Source: Deltaproteobacteria bacterium (GTDB lineage: Bacteria > Desulfobacterota > Binatia > HRBIN30 > JACQVA1). From it: a stretch of 64,000 bases of DNA. The stretch is from positions 124,001 to 188,000 of the forward strand of contig JACOST010000030.1 of the NCBI GenBank assembly GCA_016178705.1, written 5' to 3'. The notes below the pieces were generated by a model that saw only the letters and a program-made list of their open reading frames with translations, did not search any database and was not told where the DNA came from. The position numbers and the translations under genes were made by a program. This document shows, one piece after another, positions 35,866 to 45,537 of the stretch; within the stretch, counting starts at the first letter, position 1; each line of letters begins with the position of its first letter.

Positions 35866-36410
35866 GATGTGACCGACAAAACCGGCGCCAGCGTTTGCCG
35901 CAGCGCGATCATGGCTTGTCGGATCCTTGTCTTCACAGTACCGAGAGGTTCATTGAGACGATTTGCGATCTGCGAGTGCGATAGTCCTTCATAGTACGCC
36001 AATTCAAGCGCCGTGCGTTGCACCGCCGGTAAGGTGGCGATCGCCTCACGCACCAATTCGCGGCGCTCGGCAAACTCGGCCGTTTCGTCGGGTTGCTGCA
36101 CCGCATTCACCGGAATCGGGTCCTCGACTTCCGTGCGCTTCGCCGCACCGGCCGCGCGGATACGATCGATCGCGCGACTGCGCGCGATGGTGAACAGCCA
36201 ACTCTGGACGCTCCCGTGGTTGGCATTGAAGCGCGCGGCTTGCCGCCACAGTTGGAGAAAGGCATCGAGGCAGATCTCCTCCGCCGTACTCGGATCGCGG
36301 GTGATGCGCAACGCGAGATGATACACCGCGCCGCCAAAGCGGTCGTAGAGTTCGGCCAATGCGTGCTGCTCGCCGCGACCAAGCGCGAGCGCGAGTTCCT
36401 GCGCTTCCAC
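35862..36410 (-). CDS. ECF sigma factor (third), SigK-like
   Basis: A 182-residue sigma with region 2 ALAELYDRFGGAVYHLALRIT, DPSTAEEICLDAFLQLWRQ, VQSWLFTIARSRAIDRIRA and region 4 LPAVQRTALELAYYEGLSHSQIANRL then LGTVKTRIRQAMIALRQ. It is very similar in plan to the sigma at 34268-34900, suggesting an ancient duplication with different anti-sigma partners. Paired with RskA by the ATGA overlap. Confidence 0.93.
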   Translation of the reverse strand: MEAQELALALGRGEQHALAELYDRFGGAVYHLALRITRDPSTAEEICLDAFLQLWRQAARFNANHGSVQSWLFTIARSRAIDRIRAAGAAKRTEVEDPIPVNAVQQPDETAEFAERRELVREAIATLPAVQRTALELAYYEGLSHSQIANRLNEPLGTVKTRIRQAMIALRQTLAPVLSVTS

Positions 36411-36492
36411 TACCTTTCCTCGGCTCCCGCTGTCACCTACTCATTCTACCCTACGCGCAGCGGAGACACTTGGATGTTTCCCGCCACGCGCG

Positions 36493-37467
36493 CTATGGCG
36501 CCGGCGTCCGCGCGGGCTGAATCGCCGTGGGCGGGACCCAACTGCATTGCATGCCGCACGTCCCGAGCGTTGCACCGGCGTCCTTGACGCAACTGCCCTG
36601 GCACTCGAACGGCGACATGCAGGGCTCGCCGCTGCGCTTGAGCGCGGCGCACTTGCCGTCGACGCAGGCTGCGGCGCCTTCGCAGACGGTCTTGTCGCAG
36701 GGTTCGCCGATCTTGGGTGGCGGTCCGTTTTCGCAGCGACCCGCCGCGCAGTGTGCACCGGCCGTGCACTGTTGATTGGACAAGCAGGACTCGCCGACCG
36801 CGGCGAATGGAGCGCACTGACCTTGGAAGCAGTGACCCACGCAGTCGGGGTGGCGCCGATCATCCGTCGGCTGACGGGCGTAGGTGACCAGCGTATCGAC
36901 GGCCCTGCTGCACGCACCGCCGACCGCGCTCGGCTCTCGACACACGCCGGCAACCGTTGTCCGCGCGCCACCGCAGATCAACCCGTCACGACACTCCAGC
37001 GTCGAACGGCATTGCGCGCCCGCCTTCAGCTGTCCTTGGATGATTCCCAGGCAGGCATCGGGCGGTGCGGGTTGAAGTGGCCTAACCCAATCGCAGCCGG
37101 CGAGCTGCTTCGAGGTTTCCTCGATGCACCGATCGACGGCGCTCGCTTCGATCCGCACCGCCCCGTCGCGCAGCGTGGCGGTCAGAATACGCGCGCACTC
37201 GCTGGTCAGACCTTCCGATGCCGATGTGCCACAGCACTCGGCCTTTCGGCGCTGCGGCAAGGCCTGCAGCGCGTCGCAGAGACGCTCCGCGAGCGGGTCG
37301 GGTTTCCCGATGTCTTGCGGATACAGCGGTTTCGCTTCGGTGATCTGCGCTTTGGTGGGCAGCTCTGTCGCAGGATTGCCCTGACTCGACGGCTGGCACG
37401 CCGACAGCAGCAACGCCAGCAAGACGAATGGCGACCAGCCGCGGCGCACCCAATAGAGCTGCATCAT
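36493..37467 (-). CDS. Cysteine-rich lipoprotein
   Basis: A 324-residue protein with a lipoprotein signal (PFVLLALLLSAC) and about 30 cysteines in repeated modules, such as GAQCRSTLECRDGLICGG, GESCLSNQQCTAGAHCAAG and GEPCDKTVCEGAAACVDGK. This spacing resembles Dickkopf/EGF-like short disulfide repeats typical of secreted proteins of myxobacteria-like bacteria. No enzymatic motif is visible. ATG 37467 has GTGAGG upstream. It lies behind a terminator from the DUF4331 gene, so it is probably a separate unit. Confidence 0.72.
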   Translation of the reverse strand: MMQLYWVRRGWSPFVLLALLLSACQPSSQGNPATELPTKAQITEAKPLYPQDIGKPDPLAERLCDALQALPQRRKAECCGTSASEGLTSECARILTATLRDGAVRIEASAVDRCIEETSKQLAGCDWVRPLQPAPPDACLGIIQGQLKAGAQCRSTLECRDGLICGGARTTVAGVCREPSAVGGACSRAVDTLVTYARQPTDDRRHPDCVGHCFQGQCAPFAAVGESCLSNQQCTAGAHCAAGRCENGPPPKIGEPCDKTVCEGAAACVDGKCAALKRSGEPCMSPFECQGSCVKDAGATLGTCGMQCSWVPPTAIQPARTPAP

Positions 37468-37499
37468 ATTTCGTTGCCTCACATGCGGTCATTCAAAAC

Positions 37500-37550
37500 G
37501 AGCGAACGGCCCCCGGCGATGAATCGCCGGAGGCCGTCGGGTGTTCGCTC
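37500..37550 (-). terminator. Rho-independent terminator after DUF4331 gene
   Basis: Read on the minus strand, GAGCGAAC (from 37550) begins a two-stage hairpin whose inner arms are CGGCCTCCGGCGAT and ATCGCCGGGGGCCG; the closing arm GTTCGCTC is followed directly by GTTTTGAAT. It starts about 12 bases after the DUF4331 stop. Confidence 0.8.
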
Positions 37551-37562
37551 AGAAGAGCGCAA

Positions 37563-39209
37563 TTACGGATTGTCAACGTTCACCGCTCCATGCCCCTCGG
37601 TGAGTCCCTGGTGCGGACACGCATGCCAGGGGAATTGATCGAGATAGGTGCCATCTTGATAGTCCACGTCGTCGCCAACGTGGAGCGCTCCGCCGGTTAC
37701 GATCAAGGTGATCGTCGTATCGCTGACGTCGACCGTCTCGCGGTTTCCGCCGGGGGTTAGCCGGCGACCGTTCGGGAACGCGGAGTCGGTGGCTACATCC
37801 ACCCGCAGCACGTCACCGGTGGCCGACAGCGGAACGTCGTGAGCGCCCTGCGTCGGAATATTCTTTAGGTTGATGGTGTCGATGATATCGAAACGATCTC
37901 CTTTGAGCGTGGCCAAGGTGGCGCCGCCGACTCCAAGCGCCGCATAGGTGCCAAGCGCCTCCTCGTCACGTACCAGGACCGGGCGCAGGAAGTACGCGCC
38001 GAAGTTGGCCACGTCGTTCTTCGGTTGAGTGCGCAGGTACAGACCCTGATCCTGCGTGCCGATCAGCCCGGCGTTCACCAACGGCAATCCCTCGCGGCCC
38101 ACCTGCACCCACGGCCCGCACGAGATGGTGCTGTCTTGGTTGGGCTCATAGCGCCGGTCGCGCCGGCGGCTGGCCGAGGCCCACACGCCGATCAGCGAGT
38201 CGTTGCCCGGTTGGCCGTTGTGCGGGATCGAGGACGTGCCGAGGATCTTGGTGGTGGGAATTTCCAGCGCGATCACGTTCAGGTTGTACCCGTCGAACAC
38301 ATCCTCGCCGCGAGTTCGGCGGGCGCCGATGCTGCTGTATCCTTCGGGGAGCGCACCGCCGATGGGCAGTGCGCCTTTGCCGAGGTTCAGCACGTCGAAG
38401 ATGCCCTTCTCGTCCAAGTAGTACGCATCGTCGCGCGTACCCGCCCACGACCGTCCTTCCGAGCCGCCGTTGCCCAGCGGCGCAATGAAGCTGCGCGCGA
38501 ACGCGTCGTTGTTCTTGCAGTACAGACCTTCTTCGTTGGATCGCTGGGTATCCGCGATTTCCGCGGCGTTGTTCGTGTACGGCTTGAAGCCGAGGCCGTC
38601 GTCTTGGAGGCGGCCGGGGTAGCGCTGGAGGTACACCAGTCGGTCGGTGCGCGGGCCGACATTGGGCGGCGCGACTTCGGGCGGATTGTTCTCATCGGTG
38701 ATCAGCGTGGACACCGGCGCGCCGCTCGGCCCGTTGGGGTACTCCACCTTGGTCACCTTGTAGTACTGACGCACGCCGCTCTGCTGAATCAACAGCTCAT
38801 TGCCACAGTTGATGAGATCCGGACTGCCGTCTTCCTTGGTGCAGGTTTTGCCCTTCTCGAACTGGCGCGGCGTCGTCGAGAAAAACTGGATCTGGTAGGT
38901 AAGATCGTCGTCGAGATCCGCCGTGCCACGCGCGATGTGGAACTCGTACAGCACGTCCTCACACAGTCGTGCCTGCTGATTGCCCTGGCCGGGTTCGTGC
39001 AACCCGGCATAGCCGGAGATCAGGTACAGCTTGCCGTGGTCACCAGGGGTGACCCACGCGTAGACGTCGGTGTTGTCGATGCACGGGTCGTTCACCGTGG
39101 CCAGGGCTTCGCGGTGACTGGAAGCCTCGGCCTGCGGCGCCGAGACCATTGCGGCTATGGCGGCGAGCAATCCTGCCGCGAGGCTGATCCCGCTGATTCG
39201 CTTCTTCAT
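37563..39209 (-). CDS. DUF4331 family secreted protein
   Basis: A 548-residue protein beginning with a signal peptide (LAAGLLAAIAAMVSAPQAEA) directly followed by SSHREA, the diagnostic N-terminal motif of DUF4331. The body is beta-rich with paired cysteines and conserved segments (DNTDVYAWVTPGDHGKLYL, ALEIPTTKILG, GVWASASRRRDRR). AAAGGAGC precedes ATG 39209. The function of the family is not established. In many genomes DUF4331 is neighboured by TPR and HupE/UreJ genes, which also sit here (40017-42337, divergent). A terminator follows its stop. Confidence 0.9.
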   Translation of the reverse strand: MKKRISGISLAAGLLAAIAAMVSAPQAEASSHREALATVNDPCIDNTDVYAWVTPGDHGKLYLISGYAGLHEPGQGNQQARLCEDVLYEFHIARGTADLDDDLTYQIQFFSTTPRQFEKGKTCTKEDGSPDLINCGNELLIQQSGVRQYYKVTKVEYPNGPSGAPVSTLITDENNPPEVAPPNVGPRTDRLVYLQRYPGRLQDDGLGFKPYTNNAAEIADTQRSNEEGLYCKNNDAFARSFIAPLGNGGSEGRSWAGTRDDAYYLDEKGIFDVLNLGKGALPIGGALPEGYSSIGARRTRGEDVFDGYNLNVIALEIPTTKILGTSSIPHNGQPGNDSLIGVWASASRRRDRRYEPNQDSTISCGPWVQVGREGLPLVNAGLIGTQDQGLYLRTQPKNDVANFGAYFLRPVLVRDEEALGTYAALGVGGATLATLKGDRFDIIDTINLKNIPTQGAHDVPLSATGDVLRVDVATDSAFPNGRRLTPGGNRETVDVSDTTITLIVTGGALHVGDDVDYQDGTYLDQFPWHACPHQGLTEGHGAVNVDNP

Positions 39210-39288
39210 GCTGGTGCTCCTTTCCTGACTAGAGGTGTCCATTCCAATCGCTCCTGAGAAACCATCTCAAACCATCTTCATTCGCCCG

Positions 39289-39741
39289 TCATGTCGCGGG
39301 CGTCATGTCGCACAACCCGGTGCCGGTCCCCTGGCAACCGAAGGGCAGGCATGTACCCAGCGTCTGCTGATCACAGCCGGTGACCGCGTTGATGCAGCGT
39401 GCCACGTCGGTGGTGAGCCGGCCGGCGCAGTCTTCCGTGCTGAGGCACGTGCCTCGCTGATTGAGGAAGCACTGAGTGCAGCTCGCGAGCTTCGTACAGG
39501 CTGCGCTCGCGCTCGTGTTGCCCGTTGTCGGCGTGGCCGTTGGCGGCCACGTCGGCGTCAGCGTATGCGTCGGAATCGCCGTCGCAGTCTGGGTTGCGGG
39601 CGGGGCGGTCGGAGTCGGTACGGATGTCCCGCCATCGCTGTCGCCACAGCCGACGAGCAACGCGGCTGGAAGAATCAGAATCGCCAGCCGTTTGCTGATG
39701 GAGCCGAACCGGCTTCCTCCGTATGGAGCAGTCCAAATCAT
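39289..39741 (-). CDS. Small Thr/Pro-rich lipoprotein
   Basis: A 150-residue protein with a lipoprotein signal (LAILILPAALLVGC), a Thr/Pro linker (PTPTAPPATQTATAIPTHT), and a cysteine-containing C-terminal domain (KLASCTQCFLNQRGTCL, DVARCINAVTGCDQQTL). ATG 39741 has AAGGAG eight bases upstream and is preferred to a much longer frame (to 40035) that would run antisense to the TPR gene. It lies 79 bases upstream of the DUF4331 gene on the same strand. Unknown role. Confidence 0.68.
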   Translation of the reverse strand: MIWTAPYGGSRFGSISKRLAILILPAALLVGCGDSDGGTSVPTPTAPPATQTATAIPTHTLTPTWPPTATPTTGNTSASAACTKLASCTQCFLNQRGTCLSTEDCAGRLTTDVARCINAVTGCDQQTLGTCLPFGCQGTGTGLCDMTPAT

Positions 39742-40016
39742 AGTAGTTCTCTCCTTGCCTGCGCGCGGGGGCGCCTGCGCTCTTTGCGATGTGCGACCAA
39801 CGCAGCTCATACGCGGCGCCGTGCTGATTGGATTGCTGTGGCTTCGTCGCGCACCGGCGTCGCATTCAGATGTCACTACGCATGCGGCGATCGAAATGGA
39901 TTTCTTGAGTGGGAGACAAAATGGAAGACCAATCGGATTTTCGAAAACCGTTTTTCCACCTGCATCGTATAGAGGGCTAGGAAACGTGAGCTTCGATCTT
40001 GTCAGCAGATTCGACG

Positions 40017-41219
40017 ATGCAGGCTTTCGGCACACGACGTAGGTTCGCGTATCTACTCGGCGGAATCATCGCACTGTGGAATCCGCGCATCGCGGCGGCG
40101 CTTCCGTACGTCCCGACCGACGATGAGGCGGTGTTGGAACGACTCCCTGTCTCGCCGCTGGATACGAGCGCGCGGAAGGTGCGGGCGATGCGCGCCGAGC
40201 TGGCTCAGCAACCCGGCAACATCAGCCTCGCCACACGAGCCGCCTGGCTCTATGTCGAACAGGGACGCGCCCGCTCCGACCCGCGCTACTACGGCTACGC
40301 CCAAGCCGCTCTCGCGCGCTGGTGGGCGTCGCCCGAGCCTCCAGTTTCAGTGCTGGTCTTGCGGGCAACGATCCGACAACACAATCATGACTTCGAGGGC
40401 GCCCTGAGCGATCTCACGCGCGCGGTGCAGGCCGATCCCGACAACACGCAGGCATGGCTGACGCGAGCGGTGATACTGCAAGTCCGCGGTGAGTACGCCG
40501 AGGCGAGACGGAGCTGCGAGCAGGGGCTGCAGCGGGCGACGCCGTTGGTGGCAGTCATCTGCACCAGCGGCGTGGAGAGTCTCAACGGCGAAGCGCACGA
40601 GAGCTATGCGATGCTCCGGCGCGCCCTCACTGAAACGTACGAAGCAAATCCCGGCGTGCGCCTGTGGGCGCTGACGCTGTTGGCCGAAATTGCTGCGCGA
40701 CTCGGCGACGCCACCGCCGCCGACGCGCATTTCAAGCAAGCCATCGCGCTCGGCGTGCCGGACGACTACCTGCTCGCGGCGTATGCGGATTTTCTTCTCG
40801 ATCAAGGCCGAGCGAACGCGGTGATCGACCTCTTGGCAGACGCGACCCGCGCCGATGCGCTGCTGCTGCGTCTCGCGCTCGCCGAGAAAATGGCCGCTGC
40901 TCCCGGCCTCGACGAACATGTCGAGACGCTGCGCGATCGATTTGCGGCCGCTCACCTGCGCGGCGATACGGTGCACCGGCGTGAGGAGGCACTCTTCGCT
41001 CTCCATCTGTTGAAGCAGCCCGCGCCAGCGCTCCGACTCGCGCGCGAAAATTGGGCAGTCCAGCGCGAACCCTCGGACGCACGCGTGCTCTTGGAGTCCG
41101 CGATCGCCAACGGCGAGCCGCGGGCCGCGCAACCGGTGCTGGATTTCCTCGCGCAAACCAAACTCGAGGACACGCAACTCGCCGCGCTTGGCGAACGACT
41201 ACGAGCAACGCGACCATGA
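40017..41219 (+). CDS. Periplasmic TPR protein
   Basis: A 400-residue protein with a short signal (FAYLLGGIIALWNPRIAAA) and several TPR units (LAQQPGNISLATRAAWLYVEQGR; DFEGALSDLTRAVQADPDN; GEYAEARRSCEQGLQRA; LGDATAADAHFKQAIALGV). Probably exported, mediating protein contacts. Its stop overlaps the HupE/UreJ ATG by four bases, so the two are co-translated. ATG 40017 is close after a TTG at 39999 and lacks a good ribosome site. Confidence 0.8.
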   Translation: MQAFGTRRRFAYLLGGIIALWNPRIAAALPYVPTDDEAVLERLPVSPLDTSARKVRAMRAELAQQPGNISLATRAAWLYVEQGRARSDPRYYGYAQAALARWWASPEPPVSVLVLRATIRQHNHDFEGALSDLTRAVQADPDNTQAWLTRAVILQVRGEYAEARRSCEQGLQRATPLVAVICTSGVESLNGEAHESYAMLRRALTETYEANPGVRLWALTLLAEIAARLGDATAADAHFKQAIALGVPDDYLLAAYADFLLDQGRANAVIDLLADATRADALLLRLALAEKMAAAPGLDEHVETLRDRFAAAHLRGDTVHRREEALFALHLLKQPAPALRLARENWAVQREPSDARVLLESAIANGEPRAAQPVLDFLAQTKLEDTQLAALGERLRATRP

Positions 41220-42337
41220 AGACTCTGATCGTCTTCGTCCTGTTGATGTGGGCGGTGGCCGCCCATGCGCACAAGCCGAGCGACAGTTATCTGAGCTTGG
41301 ATACCAGCCAGCCGCAAATCCACGGACAGTGGGACATCGCGTTGCGCGACCTCGACTATGCGATTGGTCTGGACAGCAATGGCGATAGCGCCATCACTTG
41401 GGGCGAGGTGCGCACGCAGCAGAGCGCCATCGCTGCCTACACGCTGGCGCGGCTTCACATCGAGGCGAGCGGGGTCGGCTGTGTCACCGAAGTGACCGAG
41501 CATCTCGTCGATCACCACTCGGACGGTACCTACGCAGTGCTGCGCTTCACCGTCAACTGCCCGCGACCAGCGGACGCGCTCGACGTCCGCTACGGTCTAT
41601 TCTTCGATCTCGACCCGCAACATCGGGGATTGCTGAACTTCACCAACTCCGGCGGTACGCGCACGGCAGTGTTCAGTCCTGATCGCCCGACGCAACGGCT
41701 CGATTTGGCGACACTGAGTCCATGGCGATCCGTCCTGGACTTCTGGCGCGACGGGGTGTGGCACATCTGGACCGGCTACGATCACATCCTGTTTCTGCTC
41801 ACGTTGCTGATGCCCGCGGTGCTGCGGCGCGACGCCGGCCATTGGCACGTCGTGCCGCAGTTCCGCCCGGCGTTGATCGAGACGCTGAAGATCGTGACCG
41901 CATTCACGCTGGCGCATTCCATTACCCTCAGCCTGGCGGCGTTGGGAACGGTTCACCTGCCGTCGCGGCTGGTCGAGTCGGGCATCGCCGCTTCGGTGGT
42001 CTGTGCGGCGCTGAACAATACCTATCCAGTATTCCACCAGAGCCGTTGGCTGGTTGGCTTCGGCTTCGGGCTGTTGCACGGCTTCGGTTTCGCAAGCGTG
42101 CTGGCGGATCCCGGATTGCCAACGGGATCGCTGTTGCTGGCGCTGGTCGGATTCAACACCGGGGTCGAAGCGGGTCAATTGGCGATCGTCGGTTCGTTTC
42201 TTCCGCTCGCCTACGTCGTGCGCCGTTCGTGGTTCTACCAACGCTTCACCTTGGTCGTCGCGTCGTCACTGATCGCGGTGCTCGCCGCGGTGTGGTTCGT
42301 CGAGCGAGCGCTGGACCTACGACTGCTCTCGTCCTGA
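41216..42337 (+). CDS. HupE/UreJ family membrane protein
   Basis: A 373-residue protein with a signal peptide ending at AHAHKPSDSY, a periplasmic N-terminal part of about 160 residues, then six or seven membrane helices. The conserved HupE/UreJ elements are visible: GVWHIWTGYDHILFLLTLL with His, FTLAHSITLSLAAL, and the sequence GFGLLHGFGFASVL plus FNTGVEAGQLA. HupE proteins can import nickel; the branch with a long N-terminal domain has unproven transport specificity. It lies 4 bases into the end of the TPR gene. Confidence 0.85.
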   Translation: MKTLIVFVLLMWAVAAHAHKPSDSYLSLDTSQPQIHGQWDIALRDLDYAIGLDSNGDSAITWGEVRTQQSAIAAYTLARLHIEASGVGCVTEVTEHLVDHHSDGTYAVLRFTVNCPRPADALDVRYGLFFDLDPQHRGLLNFTNSGGTRTAVFSPDRPTQRLDLATLSPWRSVLDFWRDGVWHIWTGYDHILFLLTLLMPAVLRRDAGHWHVVPQFRPALIETLKIVTAFTLAHSITLSLAALGTVHLPSRLVESGIAASVVCAALNNTYPVFHQSRWLVGFGFGLLHGFGFASVLADPGLPTGSLLLALVGFNTGVEAGQLAIVGSFLPLAYVVRRSWFYQRFTLVVASSLIAVLAAVWFVERALDLRLLSS

Positions 42338-42490
42338 GGCACCGCGCTGATCGCGATGCGCTGCGGCGCGATTTCTGATATGCGCAACGCGCAGTGGGTA
42401 CAACAGCTCGTGTCCGCTGATTGGGATCACGTGCGATTCTTCGAGGTCGGCCATGGTGACCGGCAACCCGCGACGCATCCGCTCGTGATT

Positions 42491-43720
42491 TCATGGATGG
42501 TTCGTCGCGTCCGTCTCGGGAAACTCCTTCATGTAGCCGATGACGGCGTTGACTTCTGCCTCGTCGAGATTCTGGTTGGGCATGACGATGTCGCCGAATT
42601 CGTGCGACCAGGTTTGCAGCTCGGGATCTCTCGCTACTACGGCAGCCGGATCTTTCAGCCACAGGGTGAGCCACTTGTCGTTGCGCCGCTTGGTGACCCC
42701 CGCCAAGTCGGGGCCGATGAGTTTGCCGCCCCCGATACGGTGACAGGTGTTGCACCCGCGATTCATGAAGATGTAGCGGCCTTGTTGGCCCAGCGGGGTC
42801 GTCGAGGACGGCGGGTAAGGCACGTCGCGGACCACGGGCAGGACTGCGGTCGGGCGCTTGCGCGCTGCCGGAATGTATTGCGGCGGGAAGCTGATCCGTT
42901 GCCAGCTCAACATCAGCAGCGCCAGCGCCTTCGCCTGGTCGTCATTGAGGCGGTAGTTGGGCATGCCGCTGCGTTGCACGAGCTTCTGTGGGCTCTTGAA
43001 ATGTTGGATCTGCCAATTCAGCGCCGTCTTCGGTCCATCGACAGCCGAGAAATCCAGATATTCGGGGTTGAGGTCGCCATCGTAACTGAGATCCGAGGCG
43101 GCCAAACCCCCGCTACCTAACAGGCCGTGACACGATGTACAGTGTTTCTTGTCGAAGATTTCCTTAGCCATGTTGACGAGGTCCGTTCCCGCCGTCGAGT
43201 CGTCGTGGCGATGACAGGTGTTGCACTTGGTTTCCATCAGTTGCGCCCTGGTGAGACCATACTGCGTGGCCAAGGCGGTGGTGAGTAACGGATCATCCCA
43301 ATGCTCGACGAGGCCATGGGCGCCCGCCTCGTCAAGCGCGTAGCCCTGCCCGCCGTGGCACGCCGTGCATCCAAACGTCGGAAACGGATGCTTCGCCATG
43401 TAAGGCAAGTCGGGATGCGCGCGGTAGAGCGCGGGCAGCTCCGGAAGCGTCGAGATCGATGCGTCGTAGTTGACGTGACAGCTCATACAACGATCGACGC
43501 GGTCGAGCGCCGGCAACCAAATCTGTTGCACATCCTCAGGGACCACCGACGCAGCATCGTACGCGCCGCGAGCCTTCAACAGGTTGCGAAACGTCTCGGT
43601 ATGATGCTTCCATTCGGGCGTGTACTCGCGCACCACCACCATCAGGACAGCCAGCAGCGACGCGGCAGATGCGACCAGCAGTGGCCAAAAGTCCCGATGT
43701 TCGAGAAATCGTGAACGCAT
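42491..43720 (-). CDS. Membrane-anchored pentaheme cytochrome c (bc-complex subunit)
   Basis: A 409-residue protein starting with one membrane anchor (WPLLVASAASLLAVLMVVV, about 12-30). Five CxxCH heme sites occur at about residues 78 (CMSCH), 118 (CTACH), 166 (CNTCH), 184 (CTSCH) and 313 (CNTCH); the last third resembles a class I cytochrome c with GPDLAGV and MPNQNL for an axial Met. ATG 43720 lies 11 bases after the cytochrome b stop, so it belongs to the same complex. It replaces cytochrome c1 or f as the periplasmic electron exit or entry. Truncated upstream reading frames are not needed. Confidence 0.9.
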   Translation of the reverse strand: MRSRFLEHRDFWPLLVASAASLLAVLMVVVREYTPEWKHHTETFRNLLKARGAYDAASVVPEDVQQIWLPALDRVDRCMSCHVNYDASISTLPELPALYRAHPDLPYMAKHPFPTFGCTACHGGQGYALDEAGAHGLVEHWDDPLLTTALATQYGLTRAQLMETKCNTCHRHDDSTAGTDLVNMAKEIFDKKHCTSCHGLLGSGGLAASDLSYDGDLNPEYLDFSAVDGPKTALNWQIQHFKSPQKLVQRSGMPNYRLNDDQAKALALLMLSWQRISFPPQYIPAARKRPTAVLPVVRDVPYPPSSTTPLGQQGRYIFMNRGCNTCHRIGGGKLIGPDLAGVTKRRNDKWLTLWLKDPAAVVARDPELQTWSHEFGDIVMPNQNLDEAEVNAVIGYMKEFPETDATNHP

Positions 43721-43731
43721 GGTGGGCTCGC

Positions 43732-45036
43732 TCACAATCGCCGTGGGAGCTCCGGCCAAGCTTGCCACGGCCAATACAGCCCCCAGTATGGGCCGCGTAT
43801 CAGCACGCCGACCAGAACCAAGATGAGAATAACCACCGCGATGACGCCGAGCGTCGCGTTTTGCACTCGACGCTCGGGCGGAAACCACTTGCCGATCGTC
43901 CGGAGCGGGCTGCGATCGAGGAATGGCCAGGCCACTGCCGCCAGGAGCAAAAGCCCGGGCACCACAATGCCGCCGATGAGCCCGCCACTGATAATGATCC
44001 CTCCCAAGCGCACAGTCGTGATCGCCACCAACTCTTGCAACCAGAGAAAGTACCACGGCGCCTTGGCCGGGTTCGGTGTCAGGAACGGATCCGCAGGCTC
44101 TTCCAAGGGTGCGCCGGAAACCAGACTCAGGATGATCGTGATGGTGAATACGGCAAGGAAGACGAGCACCAATCGACGTACCAAGTGCGGGGACGAGAAC
44201 GCCGCGGACTCATCGCCTCGCGGTCCGGCCGCGCGCACTTCCAGGCTCGTACCCGGCGTGACGCCGAACAGGGAATAGGTTTTGCCTGGCGCGCCTGCCG
44301 TATCACGGGCGGCAACTGGGCCCGCTGCGGCGGGATCGGTGACCGCCATCCCGCCATCCCGCCGAATACGCCACATGTGATACGCGAACAGGAGCACCAC
44401 GGCAGCGGGCAAGACCACAACGTGCAACACGTAGAAACGCACGAGCGTGCTCTGACCGATTTCGGTGCCACCCAAGAGAACAAACCGCAACGCCTCGCCA
44501 ACAATCGGCGCTTCTTTGGCGATGTTCGTCCCGACGGTGACGGCCCAAAACGCCAACTGATCCCACGGCAGCAGATAGCCCGTGAAGGAGAGGAACAGCG
44601 TTAACAGCAGCAACACCACGCCGACCAGCCAGTTGGCCGCGCGCTGCGCGCGGTACGCGCCGGTGAAGAACACGCGCAGCATGTGCAGGAAAACGGCCAT
44701 CACCATCAAGTGCGCCGCCCAGCGGTGCTGGTTGCGCAGCAGCCACCCGAATGCGACGACATACTGAATATCCTTGATGCTCCAGTATGCCTTCTCGGTA
44801 GATGGCACATAGAAGAACATGAGGAGCACGCCGGTGACGATCAGGATGAGGAAGAGAAGTGCCGTGATGGCTCCCAACCACAGGCTGTAGCGCCATCCGA
44901 AGCTTTCCTCGTCGACCTTGGCCGGGAACCAATGCAGCCAAAGGTTTTCGACAATTGCCGTGCTGGCTTCGAGCTCGCTCGCCGGACTCCACGTCCAGCT
45001 CACCCAACGCCACAGTCGTTTCAGTCGCGCGCGCAT
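43732..45036 (-). CDS. Cytochrome b (b6/subunit IV fusion) of a bc complex
   Basis: A 434-residue integral membrane protein. Four heme ligands can be placed as His pairs, in [19 protein letters not shown] and [19 protein letters not shown]; the 14-residue spacing in the second pair is of the b6 type. The subunit IV-like half contains [11 protein letters not shown] in place of the PEWY quinol loop, as in several bacterial bc complexes, and further helices to the end. An insert rich in Ala/Gly and Asp (about 245-280) joins the halves. GGGAGGGAAGG precedes ATG 45036. It sits between the Rieske gene and the pentaheme cytochrome. Confidence 0.94.
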   Translation of the reverse strand: MRARLKRLWRWVSWTWSPASELEASTAIVENLWLHWFPAKVDEESFGWRYSLWLGAITALLFLILIVTGVLLMFFYVPSTEKAYWSIKDIQYVVAFGWLLRNQHRWAAHLMVMAVFLHMLRVFFTGAYRAQRAANWLVGVVLLLLTLFLSFTGYLLPWDQLAFWAVTVGTNIAKEAPIVGEALRFVLLGGTEIGQSTLVRFYVLHVVVLPAAVVLLFAYHMWRIRRDGGMAVTDPAAAGPVAARDTAGAPGKTYSLFGVTPGTSLEVRAAGPRGDESAAFSSPHLVRRLVLVFLAVFTITIILSLVSGAPLEEPADPFLTPNPAKAPWYFLWLQELVAITTVRLGGIIISGGLIGGIVVPGLLLLAAVAWPFLDRSPLRTIGKWFPPERRVQNATLGVIAVVILILVLVGVLIRGPYWGLYWPWQAWPELPRRL

Positions 45037-45072
45037 GCGCCTTCCCTCCCCAAAGCCTTCGCCGGACTGTTC

Positions 45073-45537
45073 TTACGCGACGGCGTAGCGATAGGTGGGC
45101 GGCACCATCTTGCCCGAGTCGACCACCAGAAACCCATCGCCGGACACGCTCAATGGATACCAGGCCAGCGGCCGCGGGGCGGGCCCGGCAAACGGCTCGC
45201 CATCCGCCTTGAACTTGCTGCCGTGACAGGGACAGTCGAACTCTCCCTGCTTGTCCTTCCATTCCACCGTGCATCCCAAGTGTGTGCAGGTGGCGGCGAT
45301 GACGTGGAACTGGTTGCGTTCGCGCATCACAAAGAGGCGATGCGTGGGAACGAAGGTCACGCCCTCGGGATATTCGGCGGGTTTGCCGAGCTTGAATTTT
45401 TTCGACGGCTCGTAGAGGACCCGCGGCACGAACGCGCGCACCACTCCGGCGAACTGGGTGACGATCGCGGCGACGACCGACCACTGGCCGATCCATTGCA
45501 ACACGCGGCGGCGTTCAGGCTCGGCCGGCAGCGACAT
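45073..45537 (-). CDS. Rieske [2Fe-2S] protein
   Basis: A 154-residue Rieske subunit with one N-terminal membrane anchor (LQWIGQWSVVAAIVTQFAGVV) and the cluster-binding boxes CTHLGCTVEW and CPCHGSKFKADG. The loop between them is short, as in bacterial bc complexes. ATG 45537 overlaps the preceding flavoprotein gene by 23 bases. It moves electrons between quinol at cytochrome b and the c-type hemes; here reversed flow is conceivable, given the neighbours. Confidence 0.94.
   Translation of the reverse strand: MSLPAEPERRRVLQWIGQWSVVAAIVTQFAGVVRAFVPRVLYEPSKKFKLGKPAEYPEGVTFVPTHRLFVMRERNQFHVIAATCTHLGCTVEWKDKQGEFDCPCHGSKFKADGEPFAGPAPRPLAWYPLSVSGDGFLVVDSGKMVPPTYRYAVA

Noticed and set aside
39980-40003. 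GGAAAC-(15)-GTC, similar to an ECF promoter, before the TPR gene
   Set aside because: It would leave a leader of only about ten bases, without a ribosome site, and could occur by chance.
42356-43120. Plus-strand frame opposite the pentaheme cytochrome
   Set aside because: Antisense to five conserved heme motifs; composition not protein-like.
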